A DNA stretch of 64,000 bases from Manis javanica (Eukaryota; Chordata; Mammalia; Pholidota; Manidae). Every line of letters starts with the position of its first letter. Within the stretch, counting starts at the first letter, position 1. The notes beneath the pieces were generated by a model. That model did no database searches and was not told the origin of the DNA. It saw only the letters and a program-made list of their open reading frames with translations. This document shows, piece by piece, positions 47,575 to 60,579 of the stretch. Both the position numbers and the translations under genes were made by a program. Location of the stretch: NCBI RefSeq assembly GCF_040802235.1, contig NC_133157.1, forward strand, positions 26,429,501 to 26,493,500. Direction: 5' to 3'.

Positions 47575-48813
47575 GTCACCTTCAGGGTTTAGAAAAGGAC
47601 AAGAATCAGGAGAATTTGAATTTTTTATGTAAAGTTACCAAATCACTTTCACTTCCATAATTTCATTGTATTCTTAGAACAGCTCCTGAAATCAGCAAGG
47701 AGAGGGATATTATGTTAACTTTATTAATGGTGATACAGGCACTGAGAGATTACCACTGCTGAGGCTCACATAGCAGCAAGACTGAATTGTTCTGGAAGGT
47801 TCCAGGCTCCTAATGAAATAAGATCTAGGAGCAAACTCCCTTCAAAAGTAGATAGCTGGAGGAGCCAAGATGGCGCCATGAGTAGGGCAGCAGAAATCTC
47901 CCAAAACCATATATATTTTTGAAAATACAACAAATACAACCATTCCTAAAAGAGAGGCCAGAAGATACAGTACAATGGTCAGTCTAAACCTACATCTGTG
48001 AGAACTCAGCACCTCACGGAGTAAGATACAAGCCTTGGCGCGGGGGGACCCAAGCACTCTCTCCACCCCAGCCCACGGGCGGGAGGAGAAGAGTCAGAGC
48101 AGGGAGGGAGTGGGAGCCCAGGACTGCTAAATACCCAGCCCTAGTCATCTTCACTAGGAGCGCCGACACACAATGTGTGCTGTGCTGGATATTAGGGAAA
48201 CAGAACAGTAAAACCTGTGAGCGGGTCCCCACAGCTGGTGCCCCTGGGACATAAGAAAAGCGAGTGCTTTTTGAGAGTCTTTAAGGTACAGGGGCTTCAC
48301 AGCTGGATGAAACTCTCCCAGCACACTCAGGCCAGTAGCTTGGAATCCTGGGGAATTTTAGGTGCCCCAGCCCCCTGGGAGACAACACAGCTCTGAAGCC
48401 CCTCACAGCAATAAACAGCCTCCTGTCCATTCCACCTCCTGTGCAGCCCTGTCACAGCAGGGGAGCAGCCAGAGATTGGCCATGCCCACAGCAGCTGCCC
48501 AGAGCCTCCTCCACAGCCGAAGTCTCAAAGGCCCTGCTGGTGTGCAGCAGACCAGCACAGACAGAGGAAGCTGGGACAGGGCACCAAGGGTTGCTGTTCT
48601 CACAGGAGAGCACACCCATGCACCTGCCTCTCCCTACGGGGCACTGGGCTGCCCCGAAGGCTCCCCTGTCTGACACGGCTCAGGAAGTAAAACCGGAAGC
48701 TGCTCCCTGTGTGTGGGTAACTGGCACAGACTGTTGAGAAGGGCAAGGTGTAGGAAGGGACACTGTTCTCATAGCTGACACACATGCCAACTGCCTATGA
48801 CTACCTCTGTCAC

Positions 48814-49712
48814 CATGAAAAGGCAGAAGAATTTGATCTAGTCCAGAATTACCCAGACAAACCCCTTGAGGGAGCCTGAGGAGGTAGATTTAACCAATCG
48901 TCCTGAAAAAGAATTCAAAATAAAGGTCATAACCATGCTGATGGAGCTGCAGAGAAATATGCAAGAGCTAGAGGATCAAGTTAGGAGGGAGAATACGGAA
49001 ATAAAACTATCTCTGGAAGGATTTACGAGCAGACTGAATGAGGTGCAAGAGGCCATTAATGGAATAGAGATCAGATAACAGGAACACAGAGAAGCTGAGC
49101 CAGGTAGAGATAAAAGGATGTCCAGGATTGAAAGAGTATTAAGAGAACTGTGTGACCAAGCCAAATGCAACAATATTTGCATTATAAGGGTACCAGAAGA
49201 AGAAGAGAGAGAAAAAGGGACAGAAAGTGTATTTGAAGAAATAATTGCTGAAAACTTCCCCAAACTGAGGGAGGAAATAGTCTCTCAGACCATGGAAGCC
49301 CACAGAACTCCCAACACAAGGGACCCAAGGAGGATAACATCAAGATTATCCTTGATAATCTTAATAATTAATTAAGCATAATAATTAAATGGCATAATAA
49401 TTAAAATGGCAAAGATCAAGGACAAGGACAGAGTTTTAAAGGTAGCCAGAGAGAGAAAAAAGGTCACCTACAAAGGACAACCCATCAGGCTATCATCAGA
49501 CTTCTCAGCAGAAACCTTACAGGCCAGAAGAGAATGGCATGATATATTTAATGCAATGAAACAGAAGGGCCTTGAACCAAGAATACTGTATCCAGCATGA
49601 TTATCATTTAAATATAAAGGAGGGATTAAACAAATCCCAGATAAGCAAAAGTTGAGGGAATTTGCCTCCCACAAACCACTTCTACAGGATATTTTAAAGG
49701 GAGTGCTCTAAA
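48814..49712 (+). pseudogene. L1-I ORF1 remnant
   Basis: The ATG at 48814 opens MKRQKNLI and then hits TAG. The coiled coil is readable at 48866-49078, the RNA-recognition domain at 49118-49375 (IIRVPEEEEREKGTES) and the C-terminal domain at 49406-49600 (MAKIKDKDRVLKVARERKKV). A rearranged AT-rich insert at 49335-49415 breaks the frame between the last two. Confidence 0.9.
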
Positions 49713-50863
49713 TGGAAGCACTCCTAGGGTTAAATAGATGTCACCAGAGAAAATAAAATCACAGCAAAGAAAGCAGACCAACCAAATACTAACTAAAGGT
49801 AAAAAATAAAATAAAATACTCACAAAAGCCGTCAAAGGAAACAAAAAAGAGTACAGAATAAAACACCTAACATATAAAGAAGGAGGAGGAAGAATAAGAA
49901 GGGAGAGAAAGAATCATCAGACTGTGTTTATAATAGCTTAATAAGCGAGATAAGTTCGACAGTTAGATACAAAAGAAGCTGCCCTTAAACCTTTGGTAAC
50001 CATGAATCTAAAGCCTGTAATGGCAATAAGTACATATCTTTCAATAATCACCCTAAATGTAAATGCACCAATCAAAAGACACATAGTAACAGAATGGATA
50101 AAAAAGCAAGAACCATCTATATGCTGCTTACAAGAGACCCACCTCAAACTCAGATACATGCACAGACTAAAAGTCAAGGGATGGAAAAAGATATTTCATG
50201 CATACAATAGGGAGAAAAAAGCCAGGGTTGCCGTACTAGTATCAGACAAAATAGACTTCAAAACAAAGAAAGTAACAAGAGATAAAGAAGGACATTACAT
50301 AATGATAAAGGGCTCAGTTCAACCCTTTATGTTATAACCCAGTATAACCCTAAATGGTTATAATGGATATAACCATTATAAATATGTATGAACCCAACAC
50401 GGGAGCACCAGCATATGTGAAACAAATACTAATAGAAATAAAGGAAGAATTAGATTGCAATGCATTCATTTTAGGAGACTTCAACACACCACTCACTCCA
50501 AAGAACAGATTCACCAGACAAAAAATAAGTAAGGTCACAGAGGCACTGAACAGCACTTTAGAACAGATGGACCTAATAGACATTTACAGAATTTTACACC
50601 CAAAAGCAGCAGGCTACACATTTTTCTCAAGTGCACATGGAACATTTTCCAGAATAGAGCACATACTTGGCCACAAAAGAGCCTCAGTAAATTCAAAAAT
50701 ATTGAGATTTTGCAAAGCAAATTCTCATAACACAATGTTAAAAAACTAGAAATAAATTGTACAAAGAAAACAAAAAGGCTTACAAACACATGGAGGCTTA
50801 ACAACATGCTCCTAAAAAAATCAATGGATCAATGACCAAATTAAAATAGAGATCAAGCAGTAT

Positions 50864-51140
50864 ATGAAGACAAATGAAAACAACATCAGGAAGCCCCAAC
50901 TTCTGTGGGACACAGTGAAGGCAGTTCTAAGAGAAAAGAATACAGCAATCCAGGCCTATTTAAAGAAGGAAAAACAATCCCAAATGAATAGTCTAATGTC
51001 ACAATAATTGAAATAGGAAAAAGTGGAACAAATGAGGCCTAAAGTCAGCAGAAGGATGGACATGATAATGATCAGAGAAGATATAAATAAAATTGAGAAG
51101 AATAAAAAAAAAAACAGAAAAATCAATGAAACCAAGAGCT
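50864..51140 (+). repeat. Internal L1-I duplication, source copy
   Basis: This 277-bp ORF2 linker segment is repeated in direct orientation at 52340-52615 with only a few differences and a poly-A run one base shorter. Confidence 0.93.
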
Positions 51141-52339
51141 GGTTCTTTGAGAAAATAAATAAAATAGATAAGCCCCTAGCCAGACTTATTACGAGGAAAA
51201 GAGAATCTACACACATCAACAGAATCAGAAACAAGAAAGGAAAAATCAGGACAGACCCCACAGAAATATAAAGAATCATTAGAGAATACTATGAAAACCT
51301 ATATGCTAACAAGCTGGAAAACCTAGAAGAAATGCGCAACTTCCTAGAAAAATACAAGCTTCCAAGACTGACCAAGGAAGAAACAGAAAATCTAAACAGA
51401 CGAATTACCAGCTACAAAATTGGACTGGTAACTACCTAAGAGCAAAACCCCTGGGCCAAATAGATTTACCATGGAATTTTATCATACATACAGAGAAGAC
51501 ATAGTACCCATTCTCCTTAAAGTTTTCCAAAAAATAGTAGAGGAGGAAATACTCCCAAACTCATTCTATGACCAGCATCACTTCAATATGAAAACCAGGT
51601 AAAGACTCCAGAAAAAAAGAAAATTACAGACCAATATCCCTGATGAACATAGATGCGAAAATACTCCAAAAAATGTTAGCAAACCGAATCCAAAAATACA
51701 TCAAGAGGATCATACATCAGATCACGTGGGATTCGTCTCAGAGATGCAAGAATGGTACAACATTCAAAAATCCATCAACATCATCCTCTACATCAACAAA
51801 AAGAAGGACAAAAACCACATGATCATCTCCATAGATGCTGAAAAAGCATTTTACAAAATTCAATATCCATTTATGATAAAAACTCTCAACAAAATGGGTA
51901 TAGAGGGCAAGTATCTCAACATAATAAAGGCCATATATGACAAACCCACAACCAACATCATACTGAACAGTGAGAAGCTGTAAGCTTTTCCTCTAAGATC
52001 AGGAACAAGACAGGGATGCCCACTCTCCCCACTGTTATTAAACATAGTACTGAAGGTTCTGGCCATGGCAATCAGACAAAACAAAGAAATACAATTCATT
52101 CCTATTGGTAAAGAGGAAGTCAAACTGTCACTATTAGCAGATGACATGATATTGTACATAAAAAACCCTAAAGACTCCATTCCAAACCTACTAGAACTAA
52201 TATCTGAATTCAGCAAAGTTCCAGGATGCAAAATTAATACACAGAAATCTGTTGCTTTCCTATACACTAACAATGAACTAGTAGAGAGAGAATTCAGGAA
52301 AACAATTCCATTCATAATTGCCTCAAAAAGACAAATGAA

Positions 52340-52615
52340 ATGAAGACAAATGAAAACAACATCAGAAAGCCCCAACTTCTGTGGGACACAGTGAAGGCAG
52401 TTCTAAGAGAAAAGAATACAGCAATCCAGGCCTATTTAAAGAAGGAAAAACAATCCCAAATGAATAGTCTAATGTCACAATAATTGAAATTGGAAAAAGT
52501 GGAACAAATGAGGCCTAAAGTCAGCAGAAGGATGGACATGATAATGATCAGAGAAGATATAAATAAAATTGAGAAGAATAAAAAAAAAACAGAAAAATCA
52601 ATGAAACCAAGAGCT
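52340..52615 (+). repeat. Internal L1-I duplication, displaced copy
   Basis: Sits between ATTGCCTCAAAAAGA and TAGGAATAAACCTAACC, which are nearly adjacent in the other L1s. The string ACAAATGAAA occurs at the left junction and inside the copy, suggesting microhomology. Confidence 0.93.
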
Positions 52616-54540
52616 AGGAATAAACCTAACCAAGGAAGTGAAAGACCTATACCCTGAAAACTATAAGGCACTCTTAAGAGAAATTAAAGAGGACACTAAC
52701 AAATGGAAACTCATCCCATGCTCTTGGCTAGGAAGAATTAATATTGTCAAATGGCCATCCTGCCTAAAGCAATCTACAGATTCAATTCAGTGCCTATCAA
52801 AATATCAACAGCATTCTTCACCGAACTGGAACAAATAGTTTTAAAATTCATATGGAACCAGCAAAGACTCTGAATAGCCAAAGTCATCCTGAGAAGGAAG
52901 AAGAAAGCAGGGGGTATCTCGCTTGCCAACTTCAAGCTCTACTAAAAAGCCACAGTAATCAAGACAATTTGGTACTGGCACAAGAACAGACCCACAGACC
53001 AGTGGAATAGAATAGAGAGACGAGATATAAGCCCAAGCATGTATGATGAATTAATATATGATAAAGGGGCCATGTACATAAAAATGGGGAAATGACAGCC
53101 TCTTCAACAGCTTGTGTTGGCAAAACTGGACAGCTACATGTAAGAGAATGAAACTGGATTATTGTCTAACCCCATACACAAAAGTAAATGCAAAATGGAT
53201 CAAAGAACTGAATGTAAGTCATGAAACCATAAATCTCTTAGGAAAAACATAGGCAAAAATTTCTTGGACATAAGCATGAGCGACTTCTTCTTAAACATAT
53301 CTCCCTGGGCAAGGGAAACAAATCCAAAAATGAACAAGTGGGACTATATCAAGCTGAAAAGCTTCTGTACAGCAAAGAACACCACCAATAGAACAAAAAG
53401 GCATCCTACAGTATGGGAGAATATATTCATAATGACAGATCCAATAAAGGGTTGACATCCAAAATATATAAAGAGCTCACACACCTCAACAAACAATAAG
53501 CAAATAATCCAATTAAAAAATGGGCAGAGGAGCTGAACAGACAGTTCTCCAAGGAAGAAATTGAGATGGCCAACAGACACATGAAAAGATGCTCCACATC
53601 GCTAGTCATCAGAGAAATGCAAATTAACACCACAATGATATATCACCTTACAACAGTAAGGATCTCCACCATCCAAAAGACAAACAACAACAAATGATGG
53701 CAAGGTTGTGGAGAAAGGAGTACCCTCCTACACTGCTGGTGGGAATGTAAACTAGTTCATGCATTGTGGAAAGCAGTACGGAGGTTCCTCAAAAAGCTCA
53801 AAATAGAAATACCATTTTCCCCAGGAATTCCACTTATAGGAATTTACCTTAAGAATGCAGCAGCCCCATTTGAAAAAGACAGATGCAACCCTATGTTTAT
53901 CGCAGCACTATTTAGAATAGCCAAGAGATGGAAGCAACCTAAGTGTCCATCAGTAGATGAATGGATAAAGAAGATGTGGTACATATACCCAATGGAATAT
54001 TATTCAGCCATAAGAAGAAAACAAATCCTACCATTTGTAACGACATGGATGGAGCTAGAGGATATTATGCTCAGTGAAATAAGCCAGGCAGAGAAAGACA
54101 AGTACCAAATGATTTCACTCATATGTGGAGTATAAGAACAAAGAAAAACTGAAGGAATGAAACAGCAACAGAGTCACAGAACCCAAAAATGGCCTAACAG
54201 TTTCCAAAGGGAGAGGGACTGGGAATAATGGGTGAGAAGGAAGGGATAAGGGGTGTAAAAAAGAAAGGGTATATTATTATTATCATGTATCATGTGGGGG
54301 AGGGGGCAGGGGGAGGGTTGTGCAACACAGAGAAGACAAGTAGTGATTCTACAGCATCTTATTACACTGATGGACAGTGACTGTAATGGGGTTTGTGGGG
54401 GGACTTGGTGATGGGGGGAGTCTAGTAAACATAATGTTCCTCATGTAATTGTAGATTAATAATACCAAGAAAGTGGATAACTAAGAATCTCTATTAATGA
54501 CTATTTTAAAATATTACTTCATTTCAATAAAGCTGTCTAG

Positions 54541-54543
<3 letters not shown>

Positions 54544-54592
<49 letters not shown>
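54544..54592. repeat. (AT)n microsatellite
   Basis: About 24 uninterrupted AT units just after the L1-I 3' flank. Confidence 0.97.
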
Positions 54593-54593
<1 letters not shown>

Positions 54594-54714
54594 CACAACT
54601 ACATCACTTATCGCCCATATGACTCTTTTAAGTTACTTTTCTTAAGTCTCAGGTATGTAAGCTGGTTGTCTCAGGTAGCAGTGTGGGGCAGAAGGAAAAT
54701 CCATAACTCTTTGG

Positions 54715-54780
54715 CACTTTGTTGTGAGAACTAAATTAGATAACACATATCAAATGACTGGCATAGTACGTAGTTCCAAC
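54715..54780 (+). repeat. MIR SINE fragment
   Basis: gttgtgagaactaaattaga followed by gactggcatagtacgtag matches the 3' part of MIR. The rest of 54600-55325 is AT-rich single-copy DNA with no gene seen. Confidence 0.55.
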
Positions 54781-55324
54781 ATGTCATCTAAAATTATGCA
54801 TAATGTAATGGAATACAATATAATAAAATATATAATGTAATATAAAGATAGTATTTATATATTCATAAATATAATAAAATATAACTTCTAGGTCTATTAG
54901 ACTGATCCAAATGGAAAAAAATGCTTTAGTTTTTTTTTTTTTAGACCAAGGGGGTTAAAGTTTGGGACAATAATTGAAGGACTGCGATTAGTTTCTGATA
55001 CAGGTAATAACCTGATACAGTCTATAAACTGGATAGATATCTCTCAGATGGGAGGTAGGACATGGAATTTCCTCTCACTTATTATGTTACTTAGTAATGT
55101 CTTTCTCCCTTACTTTTGTAATTTTCTATATTCTCTTTTCTTTCTTTGCCACTTATCTCTGACATGCATATTTTGCATTTTTCCAGGCCAAGTCATATCA
55201 GTTTATAAGTACTTATTCATACATATTTTCTCTCAATTTTTATATTTGCTAGCTTAGAATGAATAGCCGTATCTTCCATATTATTTTAGTTTTTGGCCGT
55301 GAGAATTCAATATCTGACTGGACT

Positions 55325-55575
55325 AATAATGGCTAATTTTTACTGAGTTCTTTGTCGTAGGCACATTACATAGTTGTAAGTTCATTAACTCATTCAGTCT
55401 TCAGTGCAACTCTTGATAACATTTTTTTGCTCACACTTTTCAGGGAAGAAAAGTAGAGATAGAAGTTTAAGTAACCTGTCCAAGGTCACAGAGATACCAT
55501 GCTAAAGGCAGAATCCAATCTAAAGTTTTCTAGTTCTGAAGTTAGCTCTCTTAACCACTTGAGTAGACAATCTCT
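55325..55575 (-). repeat. MIR SINE
   Basis: Reverse-oriented MIR almost end to end: cattaactcattcagtcttc, then gtaacctgtccaaggtcaca, then gctctcttaaccacttgag. Confidence 0.82.
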
Positions 55576-56462
55576 CACAGATTCCTACACCAATTCTAAG
55601 AAAGAAACGATTTAAAATTGTTCTCTGCTGTGTTAAACTGAAATAGCAAGCATCACTTGCTTGTGTTATTTCTGGTGTTAAGTGATATGATAGAGAACTC
55701 TGAAGGCTAGATCAGAGTTTCTTTTCTCTAATGTCTTTTGAGTGTGATGCTCATAGTTTTTTATATGTAGGATGCAATTTGCAAGTATGAGAATCAGATA
55801 ATGAAGAATATGATACTAGAATCCTTACCATCACATTGTCTATACCAATCACACACTTGAAGTCTTCTAGCTTTCATCTTTATTCTGCAAATCTGTATAT
55901 ACTTTAGGATGTTTAAATGCCCTAAATCTTGCTTTGCCTGCCTTTTCCAGTGTAACTCATTTTTTGCTAAGATCTGTTTACTTACATCATTGAACACTCA
56001 ACTGTGCTTCGATTGTTTCATGTTTATTTTGTGAAGATGCCCAAACATATTTATAGACTTATTATATAAAGGACTATATGTTATATTTTATTATACTACC
56101 ACTGTCCTAGCTGTGTTCACTGGGTTGTGTAGGTAGAATGAAAATATTTCATGCTGAACATATATGTTCTCTCAAAGAGCACACATTTTCTTTGACTTTT
56201 GTGTATCTAGAGAGTTTGAAGACATGGATGAGAGGCTTACTCCTTGGCGTGTCATACAGGGCAGCACTTTATGACTGACTCAGATGGAAAATAATGCTTT
56301 AGATTTTTTCTCTTGTCCCCTCCCTTCATTATCATTTTTCTTCCTGTTAGAGAGTGTCTCCAGGCAGTGATTCTGGTAAAAGCCTTAACAGAAGAGATAT
56401 TTCCAATTATCTTACTTCATTGGAAAAAATTCCCTTCTTCCTGCTCCTTCTTTCCCTGTCTT
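55576..56462. other. Single-copy intergenic DNA
   Basis: AT-rich with no gene or repeat recognised. Confidence 0.4.
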
Positions 56463-57540
56463 CAGTCACATTGGCACATGGACTTATTTCCACAAAGGAA
56501 TAAGTTAATTCAGAAGGTCTAAATTGTTTGAAGGTATTTGTTGTGACGGAAGAGAAAGAGAAAGAGAAGGAAGCAGAAGAGGAGGAGAAGGAGCCATTTT
56601 TTACTCTTAAAGAAAATGCAGCAAACTTAAAACTTGTATCCTGAGAGTAGGACTGTTGAGGAGAAAGGAATGAAAGAGGAATGACTGTCTTTCTCTGTGT
56701 TCAAAAATGGATATTTATCCAGAATCCAGGGTGAATAAGAGCAAAACAGGAACTTCACTAAAAGCAACTAATCCTTGACAATTTGCTTTCTACATGATAA
56801 CTTCATGACAGGTCCTCTAGCTACTCCTCCAAGCACGATGTCACTCCTAAGTCTCTCTAATGAGAAATTGTGAACCTCCTACTGACAGCCTCAATGCTCT
56901 GAAATGACCCTGCTGAATTTTCTTTAGTCTCCGTAATATACTGCAGTGTTTCTTTATTCATTCGTTCATAATGTTTTGGTACATGTAAAGGCTTCTACCA
57001 ACTAGATACTATCTTTTCTAGGAAAACTTCTTAACTAATTGACTAGGTTGGATGTCCCTGCTATGTGCTGTGTACTGTCTTAACATCCTTCATTTATTCT
57101 TTTATTCAACACATACTATATCACATATACTGTGATATGTAATAGGGGTCTCATTGTGAGTACCAGACTTTTAAAATGGACTCTTGATATGAAATGCTTA
57201 TAGTATTTATTTCATACATTTCAGAAACAAATTATTTATGTGCTATGTAGCATGTTCCAATGCAAAAAAGTTATGGAACATTTTTCAAATAATTTTTCAA
57301 ACTAAAATTGCTCTTTACCAAAACTGTCAAATAGAGAATAAAACTATGATCTATCCTATTTGTGAATGCATAATCAGAAAATACAAAGTACATCTGAACT
57401 AAATACTCAAAGGATGTCATCTATTTATTAATGGGTGGAATTCCAAATTCTTGCTTAGAAATCTATAATACATGACACAAATAGGTAAACAAACATAAAA
57501 TACATGCTTAAAAGGAGTGCCAAAATGTACTATTCATTCT
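56463..57540 (+). repeat. Duplicated single-copy segment, copy 2
   Basis: Direct-orientation paralogue of 38262-39507, lacking about 165 bases relative to it. Its left flank (ccctgtctt) differs from copy 1, where L1-G abuts. To the right, single-copy sequence continues where copy 1 is cut by L1-H. Confidence 0.9.
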
Positions 57541-59234
57541 TGATGAAAAGTCTTAGTCATCTAGACTTAGGAAGAGAAATCATTAAGAGAAAGATTATCT
57601 GTCTTAAACTGTTGGTCAACATAATTCCCAGTGGTGAGATTCTGGAGAGATTTCCCTAAAAGCCATTCAAAATGGATTACTATTACTATTTGATGTTTTT
57701 CCCCTAAAGGATCCAACAATAGTATAGAAAAACAAAAGTAAATGATGTTGTATGTAATATATTTCAATTTAAAGCATGCTTTAACCTTGTATTTTCTCTA
57801 GAATGCTGAAATTCTGCCATGTAATGGTTGCAGTTACATGCAAAGACATACCATCACATGTGTATCACCAATGCAGATAATAGCCCTGGAGAAGAGTTAA
57901 GGACAAGGGACAGTGGTCATGATATAATATTATATGAAAAAACGGAAGTTTCCCAATAATATAAATGGTCACAAAGATATACATATAGTGCCTGAAGGGT
58001 ATAGTCCCAAATGATAAGTGTAGTTTTCTCTGGAATGTGGGATTTTGGGCATTAAAATATTTCCCTAATTTCTTTATGTTTTCAAATTAATTTTTCCTTA
58101 ACTCTGTTTTATGATTATTAATATCAGAAATAGTATTTTCAAAATTTCCTGTGAATGGAACAGTTGCCAAGATGTCCAGGACTTTGGCCCCTGTTTTCTC
58201 TAAAACTCCAAGTAGGAAATAAAAGAATCAATGGAGAGGAATTTGGAGAGGAGATTTTTACATGGACTAATTTGACGCAATCTAGTAAGCTGAGTTCAGC
58301 CAGTCACTCTCACACATACATCCACCATCAGCAAACATACTGACAGCAGCCTCAATTTTTGCAAAAGGATTCTAGAACCCACTATCTCCTGTGGCCGAGC
58401 TCAGTAGTGCAGATTGGATGCTGAATAAAGCGTCCAACAGTATCACACACACAAAACGTGCAAGAGAGGCGCTACCTGGTGGGTAGGAGGGATCCTGGGC
58501 AAACAGCAGGAGCTCCTGTTACCTTTTCTCTTTCTTCCATTAAAAGGTAAAATTATTTTTCCTTCTTTAGGTTAGTTGATCTCTCTCCAAAGGCTCAGTC
58601 CTTACATTGTTCCTCACCATTGGGCATCACCTGTGGGAAGAAAGCAACCTCTGCTTGGGAGTGTGATCACGAAGCAGTCCCCCTTCTCCCCATGTTTACC
58701 AACAGGACAGAGCAGTAGTTTCTTGGAAAGCGCAGGTACTCACGCAGACTCCCTGATTTAACCCAGGGCACGTTCTGAGACAGAGCATGGCACTCACCAT
58801 GGCGGATTTCCTTAAGAGGAAATATTCGACACTGAATATTGCACCCCATGTCCTTCTTCCTCCGGCTTTTCTTACTGTTTATAAAGCACTTTTGTTCTTC
58901 ACAATATGACATCTCTGGCCGACCATCCCGAATGCTTGTTCACGTAAGTGACTTTCTAGGAGCTCTAAAAGGACGTGATGATGAGCACTACGGGGGAATT
59001 TAGAATAGGTCGTTGTCTCCCTTTTCTAAGTGGTGTTGAGAACCATTCTGAATTTTTTTTCACCATCTTGTCGGAGCCTCTGTATGAACAGGAGCCTCAC
59101 TTCTGAGATTGATTAGATCATGCTACCCTGCATATTGTAAATTATTTCTTGGGCTGTAGCATGGAAGCCTACTGTTTGTGCTTCAGCGTTTGTTCTTATT
59201 GCTAGTAAGGTATCTTCATGGACAGGTACTATAT
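57541..59234. other. Single-copy intergenic DNA
   Basis: Includes a slightly GC-richer stretch at 58150-58900 with short open frames on both strands. None shows a conserved motif and I cannot support an exon. Confidence 0.4.
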
Positions 59235-59450
59235 TACAGTTGAAAGAGCAGTTGTGCTGGAGTCGTGGCACCTGTAGCTCAGTGTGGGCCCTGTGGCCTC
59301 ATTCTGTACAAACCTTGAGCAGGACGCTTATGCTGGACATGGCGTACAATCTGGTAACAGTAGTTATTTTGTAGGGTTGATGTGAGGATTAATATAACTC
59401 ACCTGAAAGATCTTGGTCCTGAGGGAGTGCACAGTACATGTTAGTTTAGT
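59235..59450 (+). repeat. MIR SINE
   Basis: Forward MIR core: caaaccttgagcaggacgct, then gggttgatgtgaggattaat, then agtgcacagtacatgttag. The following 59451-60242 is single-copy with no gene seen. Confidence 0.72.
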
Positions 59451-60242
59451 CTGCACTCCTAGGCTGGCATTTGATTTTTCTAAGGAAAAGAGAAACAGAT
59501 AATGCCAAAATGTAAATCGTCCTTTCCCATGATTTTTCAGTTTTATTTATATATTTTCACCTAGAATAAACCATTCAGAATTCCTAATTACCATATGTTT
59601 TCTCCTTTCTCAAAATAACTCTTCCCAACTGTGCTCATCTTCCTCATGTAAGCATCAGTGGGGAATCATCACATCTCCTCTTAACATAGATAACATGGTT
59701 TATTGAGACTACTGTCTGCAGAACAAGAAAGCTGTTTTAGATGCAAGCTTGGATATTTTTATTCAGCATTCCCTTTCACCAGTGTTTCACCAGCTTTTTC
59801 TGTCTACATCGACATTTCTGCAGCTATTCCTCCTTAGATGAGTTTGAATCTCAGGTCTCTTCTCCTTGAGCTACAGTCATGCTCTTAGAACCCACAGGCG
59901 TGTGTCCTATAATGTGAGATGACTGCTTGTGGTGTTGAGGGGGCAGACAAAAAAAATAAAAAAGCTTTCATCCCAGTAGAAAGTCATGTTATATAAATTT
60001 GTGTCAGTACTATGTCAATCTGCCGTATTAGTACTCTCACCTCTGGGCCCTAAACATTTCCAGAGGGCACCCCCGCAGCTCTGACACCAATTTAAATGCT
60101 CCTTTGTTTCCATCTGAGAGACTCTGAAATCCCAGAAGTGATTTAAAGTTGAACATTGAAATCTTGGTGTATTAGGAAGAACTTTTAAATAGATTAGAAA
60201 TAATATCTGAAAGTTCTAAATTACACCTTTCTAAAAGCTATA

Positions 60243-60570
60243 TTTCTTTTTATTTTTTTGTTTATTGAGGATGCATTGATATACAATCTTAGGAAGGCTT
60301 CACGTGAGCAACACTGTGGTTACTAAAATCCCCCTATTATCAAGTCCCCACCACATAACCCTTTATTGTCACTGTCCATCAGCATAGTAAGATGCTCTAG
60401 AGTCACTACTTGTTTTCTCTGTTCTATAATTCCTTCCCCGTGCCCCTCTATATTATGTGTGCCACTCATAATACTCCTTAATCCCCTTCTCCCTCCCTTC
60501 CCAACCATTCTTTCCAACCCCTTTTCCTTTGGCAACCGCTAGTCCATTCTTGGATTCTGTGAGTCTACTG
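60243..60570 (-). mobile_element. LINE-1 3'-end fragment
   Basis: Begins after a T-rich run with tattgaggatgcattgatat and contains tcactgtccatcagcatag and gctagtccattcttgg, the L1 3'-UTR signature of this genome. Confidence 0.88.
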
Positions 60571-60579
60571 AAAAGCTGT

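Larger units (their letters stand above)
49993..54135 (+). pseudogene. L1-I ORF2 remnant with internal duplication
   Basis: Starts MVTMNLKPVMAIS. The endonuclease lacks the residues GLN in LNVNGLNAPIKR (it reads LNVNAPIKR) and has Glu in RIEHIL. A small insertion at about 50317-50360 interrupts it. The linker carries a TAA. The reverse transcriptase is in pieces (51726-51983; 52065-52343 with LLADDMILY). A copy of 50864-51140 replaces about 10 bp near 52335. The C-terminus is open at 53764-54135, ending MISLICGV. Confidence 0.92.
47858..54469 (+). mobile_element. L1-I: full-length plus-strand LINE-1
   Basis: Starts GGAGGAGCCAAGATGGCGCC. The 5' UTR runs to 48813, ORF1 spans 48814-49712, ORF2 49993-54135, and the 3' UTR runs to about 54469. 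The 13-bp flanks AAAGTAGATAGCT (47845-47857) and AAAGTGGATAACT (54470-54482) match at 11 positions and probably are a decayed target-site duplication. No env module follows the 3' UTR. Three internal rearrangements are visible (see findings). Confidence 0.94.

Noticed and set aside
58150-58912. A slightly GC-richer region with short frames on both strands, considered as an exon or gene promoter
   Set aside because: No conserved motif, no convincing splice-site pair and no long frame. I cannot support a gene.
60243-60570. A possible tRNA-derived SINE or RNA gene near repeated T-runs
   Set aside because: No A/B box promoter or cloverleaf pattern is visible. The sequence matches the L1 3' UTR found elsewhere in the window.
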